A DNA stretch of 64,000 nucleotides from G965267185 sp965267185 (GTDB lineage: Bacteria; Pseudomonadota; Alphaproteobacteria; UBA6615), in NCBI GenBank assembly GCA_965267185.1, contig OZ253937.1, positions 2,170,001 through 2,234,000 of the forward strand, read 5' to 3'. A model generated the notes under the pieces. It had not been told where the DNA came from. It worked only from the letters and a program-made list of their open reading frames with translations, and ran no database searches. This document shows, piece by piece, positions 61,041-64,000 of the stretch. The stretch's first letter is position 1; every line of letters begins with the position of its first letter. A program made the translations under genes and the position numbers.

Positions 61041-61586
61041 CTAGCCGATTTTGATCGTTGCATCGTCTAGAAACTCATACTCCGGCACGACCAGGTTGGT
61101 CGGCGCCGGACCTTTGCGAATACGACCTGATGTATCGTAGTGGGAACCGTGGCACGGGCAGAACCAGCCATTCCACTCACCGCGATTTTCGCTCGGTTTC
61201 TGACCCAGCGGGACACAGCCGAGATGGGTGCACACGCCAACCACGACCAGCCACTCCGGCTTAACCACACGATCCGCGTCGGGCTCCGGATCTTTTAAAT
61301 CCCTTTCGGGCGTTTGCTCGGCGATCGTGATTTCGTCTTCGGTGCGGCGCCGGATAAATACCGGTTTGCCGCGCCAGATAACGGTGATCGCCTGCCCTAC
61401 TTCGAGCGGTGATATGTCGACTTCGATCGTCGACAATGCAAGAACATCGGCCGACGGGTTCATCGAATGTATGAATGGCCACAGCGCTACGGCCGCACCA
61501 ACACCGGCAAAAACACCAGCGGATAAATACAAGAAGTCTCGACGGCTTTCTTGATGTCCGTCGGGCTCGCTTGCATGATCGGTCAT
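61041..61586 (-). CDS. petA: Ubiquinol-cytochrome c reductase Rieske iron-sulfur subunit
   Basis: 181 residues. ESRRDFLYLSAGVFAGVGAA is a Tat-type twin-arginine start that stays as membrane anchor; VVVGVCTHLGCVPLGQKPSE and GWFCPCHGSHYDTSGRIRKG are the two Rieske loops (C-T-H-x-G-C and C-P-C-H-G-S) binding the 2Fe-2S cluster. First gene of petABC. ATG 61586 is chosen because GGGA lies 8 nt before it; the long upstream frame to 61916 is non-coding. Confidence 0.96.
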   Translation of the reverse strand: MTDHASEPDGHQESRRDFLYLSAGVFAGVGAAVALWPFIHSMNPSADVLALSTIEVDISPLEVGQAITVIWRGKPVFIRRRTEDEITIAEQTPERDLKDPEPDADRVVKPEWLVVVGVCTHLGCVPLGQKPSENRGEWNGWFCPCHGSHYDTSGRIRKGPAPTNLVVPEYEFLDDATIKIG

Positions 61587-61792
61587 TGGAAACATCCCTT
61601 TTCTGCAGCATGCCGCGCCACCCACGGCAAACTTCCCCACATTCCCCGCTGCATAGGCGTTTCGTGGGCGTAGACACAATGTGACACCGTGCCGCAACGA
61701 GCGGCGTCTCCCGCCAGACGCACTGAGTTTGACAGGCGACGTTCTCCCATATCTGGTGCGGGAACCACCTGGTACCACCGCATGTGGCCGAG

Positions 61793-61822
61793 CATATAGT
61801 CGAAGTACGGGCGATTTGCCAA
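61793..61822 (-). promoter_or_regulatory. Candidate promoter of the petABC operon
   Basis: On the minus strand TTGGCA (61817-61822), an 18-bp spacer and TATATG (61793-61798) resemble a sigma-70 promoter, about 200 bp upstream of petA. The rest of the 297-bp divergent gap (61587-61882) shows no gene. Confidence 0.4.
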
Positions 61823-61882
61823 GTCCGCACGAAACCTGACAATTATTGATTGACCAACGCTTAAGCCACCAACAAAGCACAT

Positions 61883-62344
61883 ATGCGACTAGCCTTATAC
61901 CAACCCGACATTCCACAGAACGCAGGCACGATGTTGCGACTCGCCGCCTGCATGGGAGTTGCCGTCGATTTGATCGAACCGGCCGGCTTCGTGATGACGG
62001 ACAAGCAGGTGCGGCGCGCCGGCATGGACTACATCGAACACGTAGAGTTGGTACGGCACCGCTCTTGGCAAGCCTACACGGATCGGCCCGCGCGGCAGGG
62101 ACGGATGGTTCTTTTGACGACGAAGGCAGATCTGCCTTACGTCGACTTTCGGTTCGCCGCAGATGATACGCTAATCGTCGGTCGCGAAACCGATGGCGTA
62201 CCCGATACCGTCCGCCGGTTTGTCGATGCCGCGGTGCTCGTTCCCATGGTGCCGCCTTTGAGATCGCTGAATGTCGCGGCAGCCGCCGCTATGGTATTGG
62301 GTGAAGCATTGCGTCAGACCAATCAACTGCCGGAAACGACCTAG
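61883..62344 (+). CDS. trmL: tRNA (cytidine(34)-2'-O)-methyltransferase
   Basis: 153-residue SPOUT methyltransferase that 2'-O-methylates the wobble base of leucine tRNAs. MRLALYQPDIPQNAGTMLRL then AACMGVAVDLIEPAGF is the N-terminal block, LIVGRETDGVPDTVRRFVDA the G-x-E-x-x-G-[IVL]-P, and VPMVPPLRSLNVAAAAAMVL the trefoil-knot SAM site (R-S-L-N-x-A). The minimal length separates it from larger SpoU proteins. hemF starts at the base after its stop. Confidence 0.94.
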   Translation: MRLALYQPDIPQNAGTMLRLAACMGVAVDLIEPAGFVMTDKQVRRAGMDYIEHVELVRHRSWQAYTDRPARQGRMVLLTTKADLPYVDFRFAADDTLIVGRETDGVPDTVRRFVDAAVLVPMVPPLRSLNVAAAAAMVLGEALRQTNQLPETT

Positions 62345-63226
62345 ATGCCATCAAAATCCAACCTGGACACAGACGACGGGCGCAAGACGGCGGCCGCCGC
62401 TTGGTTCCAATCTCTGCGCGACCATATCTGTACCGCGTTCGAAACGATCGAACAGGAGCTCACTGGAACATTCGCCGACCGCCCCGCCGGAAAGTTCGAA
62501 CAAACTCCGTGGAAGCGGTCCGATAGTGGTGATGAAGACGGCGGCGGCGGCGTCATGTCAGTGATGCATGGCCGAGTGTTCGAGAAGGTTGGCGTCAATG
62601 TCTCGACAGTGTTGGGAACATTTTCTGAAGAGTTTCGCAAACAAATTCCCGGCGCCGATACGACTGGTCAGTTTTGGGCCTCGGGCATTTCTCTCGTCGC
62701 CCATCCTCAGTCGCCTCTTGTTCCCGCCGTTCACATGAATACGCGCCACATCATAACCAGCAAGGCCTGGTTCGGTGGCGGCGCCGATTTAACGCCGATG
62801 TATCCCGACGACGATGATACGTCGGCGTTCCATGGCGCCCTCAAAGCAGCTTGCGATTCTCACGACGAGGAATACTACGACCGTTTCAAAAAATGGTGCG
62901 ATGAATACTTCTTCCTGCCCCATCGCAACGAACCACGCGGCGTCGGTGGCATCTTCTATGACTATGTCGACACCGGTAATTGGGAGGCCGATTTCGCTTT
63001 CACTCAGGCGGTCGGCAGCGCGTTTCACAACATCTACCCCCAAATCGTTCGCCGTCATATGAATAGCGGGTGGACCGATGAACAACGTGCCCACCAATTG
63101 GAACGGCGGGGCCGCTACGTCGAATTCAATCTGCTGTACGACCGCGGCACTCAATTCGGCCTGAAGACAGGTGGCAACGTCGACGCAATACTAATGTCCC
63201 TGCCGCCGCACGCCACCTGGAAGTAG
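62345..63226 (+). CDS. hemF: Oxygen-dependent coproporphyrinogen III oxidase
   Basis: 293 residues; aerobic isofunctional counterpart of HemN. GGGGVMSVMHGRVFEKVGVN is the N-terminal motif, VPAVHMNTRHIITSKAWFGG then GADLTPMYPDDDDTSAFHGA the signature with catalytic His/Asp, and RRGRYVEFNLLYDRGTQFGL with KTGGNVDAILMSLPP the C-terminal block. It starts directly after the trmL stop and is likely co-transcribed. No FNR box is seen upstream. Confidence 0.97.
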   Translation: MPSKSNLDTDDGRKTAAAAWFQSLRDHICTAFETIEQELTGTFADRPAGKFEQTPWKRSDSGDEDGGGGVMSVMHGRVFEKVGVNVSTVLGTFSEEFRKQIPGADTTGQFWASGISLVAHPQSPLVPAVHMNTRHIITSKAWFGGGADLTPMYPDDDDTSAFHGALKAACDSHDEEYYDRFKKWCDEYFFLPHRNEPRGVGGIFYDYVDTGNWEADFAFTQAVGSAFHNIYPQIVRRHMNSGWTDEQRAHQLERRGRYVEFNLLYDRGTQFGLKTGGNVDAILMSLPPHATWK

Positions 63227-63362
63227 TGGATTACAGCAAACTAAGCCGGATCGCGGCTCAACCCGTTGCAGTTCACAAATAGGGCACCATATGGCGGAGA
63301 GGCTTCGCGCCAGCTACACTGCGCGCCATAAAGCGCATGTGGCGATGAGAGAGGGTGGTTTG

Positions 63363-63923
63363 ATGGTTGGGAGATTGATCGACGCGGCGACGCGCGCCCT
63401 TTTTGTCGGGGTCGCCTTACTGGCGCTAACGGTATCTGCCGGCGCTCAGACGCAACCACTTCCGATCGACGCTTTCTACGGTCACTTCCAGGGTTCCGGC
63501 ATTGCTGAAAACGAGGACAGCCTGTATTTCGGCGTAACCGTCCGCGACCTCGATGTGCGCATCGGGCCAGAGACCGATGGGTTCTACATTGAGTGGACCA
63601 GCGTCATACGCGGCGGCGGGGACCCCAACAATCCGGACGTGCGCAAACGCAGTCAGCGTATGACGTTTTCACAAAGTGATAGGCCGACCGTTTTCAGCAG
63701 TAAAACGGCGACCGACCCCAATGACGGCGGCCTCGTTTGGGCGCGCATTGCCGACCAAACGCTAACGGTGAATGTTATGCGCATTAACGAAAACGGAAGC
63801 TACACGATCCAAACTTACGATCGAACTCTGAGCGGGACTGGAATGACCCTGAACTTTGTGAGCACGAGTGATGGCCAGCCCCAGCGCACGGTGGAAGCCC
63901 GCTTGGTCAAGGTTGGAAATTGA
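63363..63923 (+). CDS. Hypothetical secreted protein
   Basis: 186 residues from ATG 63363, which follows GAGGGTGG. RALFVGVALLALTVSAGAQT is a Sec signal with an A-x-A cleavage site before QTQPLPIDAF. The mature part (GHFQGSGIAENEDSLYFGVT, DLDVRIGPETDGFYIEWTSV, then QRMTFSQSDRPTVFSSK and LTVNVMRINENGSYTIQTYD) is predicted to be all beta, like a small lipocalin or barrel. No family name can be given. A longer start at 63291 would mask the signal peptide and is less likely. Confidence 0.78.
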   Translation: MVGRLIDAATRALFVGVALLALTVSAGAQTQPLPIDAFYGHFQGSGIAENEDSLYFGVTVRDLDVRIGPETDGFYIEWTSVIRGGGDPNNPDVRKRSQRMTFSQSDRPTVFSSKTATDPNDGGLVWARIADQTLTVNVMRINENGSYTIQTYDRTLSGTGMTLNFVSTSDGQPQRTVEARLVKVGN

Positions 63924-63967
63924 GGAGCGGGTCGTAAAACCCCGCCTATCAGCAGGAAACACCTCAA

Positions 63968-64000
63968 ATGGCTATACGCTCCCTGAAATCGCTTTTGACA
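63968..64000 (+). CDS. Start of a further gene, truncated by the window
   Basis: After AGGAAACACCTCAA an ATG at 63968 opens MAIRSLKSLLT, still open at the window end. The ribosome site and basic-hydrophobic start suggest a signal peptide, but only 11 codons are visible. Confidence 0.4.
   Translation, partial: MAIRSLKSLLT

Noticed and set aside
61587..61916. Extended Rieske frame starting MECRVGIRLV
   Set aside because: The Tat signal must be at the N-terminus, and 110 extra residues before it have no conserved content; the start is 61586.

Overview
The window is a moderately GC-rich chromosomal segment of an alphaproteobacterium, probably Rhodospirillales-like, although the order is inference. 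The evidence is a GapR/UPF0335 gene (a family confined to Alphaproteobacteria), an Irr-type iron control element before dps, a petABC bc1 operon, the hldD-lgt-midA-pgeF and prs-rplY-pth-ychF blocks, and UbiK, YbjN and DUF1244 proteins. Coding density is high. I found no tRNA, rRNA, insertion sequence, phage or CRISPR array.

Layout. 0-13.4 kb: partial VOC gene; hemN behind a perfect FNR-type box; gapR; DUF1244; an Arg-rich protein behind a double palindromic operator; an amidoligase/N-formylglutamate amidohydrolase pair; dps; an MFS exporter; an EF-G-like GTPase; aspartate aminotransferase; uvrB. 13.6-17.8 kb: orphan Tad-type cluster with two tandem 474-residue TadG-like vWA proteins, whose upstream regions are duplicated as well, followed by two TadE-like proteins. 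17.9-26.3 kb: a formyltransferase/GNAT pair, msrA, osmC-like, mscS, a CaCA antiporter and uvrC. 26.3-29.7 kb: pgsA and a molybdenum-cofactor run mobB-moeA-moaD-moaE.

The most notable item follows moaE. A 70-residue zinc-ribbon protein with the GDCCVFC motif carries an in-frame UGA where I expect a cysteine from recalled relatives, and a bacterial-SECIS-like hairpin begins 3 nt after it. I read it as a selenoprotein gene (29460-29672), which ordinary gene calling would miss.

29.7-42.2 kb: ilvE, a MarR regulator, a two-component system (possibly PetP/PetR-like), csaA, a TetR regulator, proC, ybjN, an SDR enzyme and a carbohydrate-type ABC importer with paired inverted operator-like sites. 42.4-51.3 kb: ubiK, hldD, lgt, midA, pgeF, a lipoprotein, prs, rplY, pth and ychF. 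51.3-58.6 kb: a catabolic neighbourhood with a hotdog thioesterase, an FAD monooxygenase and a BKACE-family enzyme in one operon, a divergent LysR regulator with a 24-bp perfect palindrome, dienelactone hydrolase, VOC protein, mtnP and a second BKACE. 58.7-64 kb: petABC, trmL, hemF and a secreted protein.

Common threads: oxygen and iron response (anaerobic hemN behind an FNR box, aerobic hemF, dps behind an Irr box, bc1 complex); Mo and Se metabolism side by side, which suggests a Mo/Se enzyme such as formate dehydrogenase elsewhere in the genome (inference); and CoA-thioester or beta-keto-acid catabolism under LysR control. Several hairpins with purine-rich loops and several palindromes are recorded as candidate regulatory elements without a known identity.
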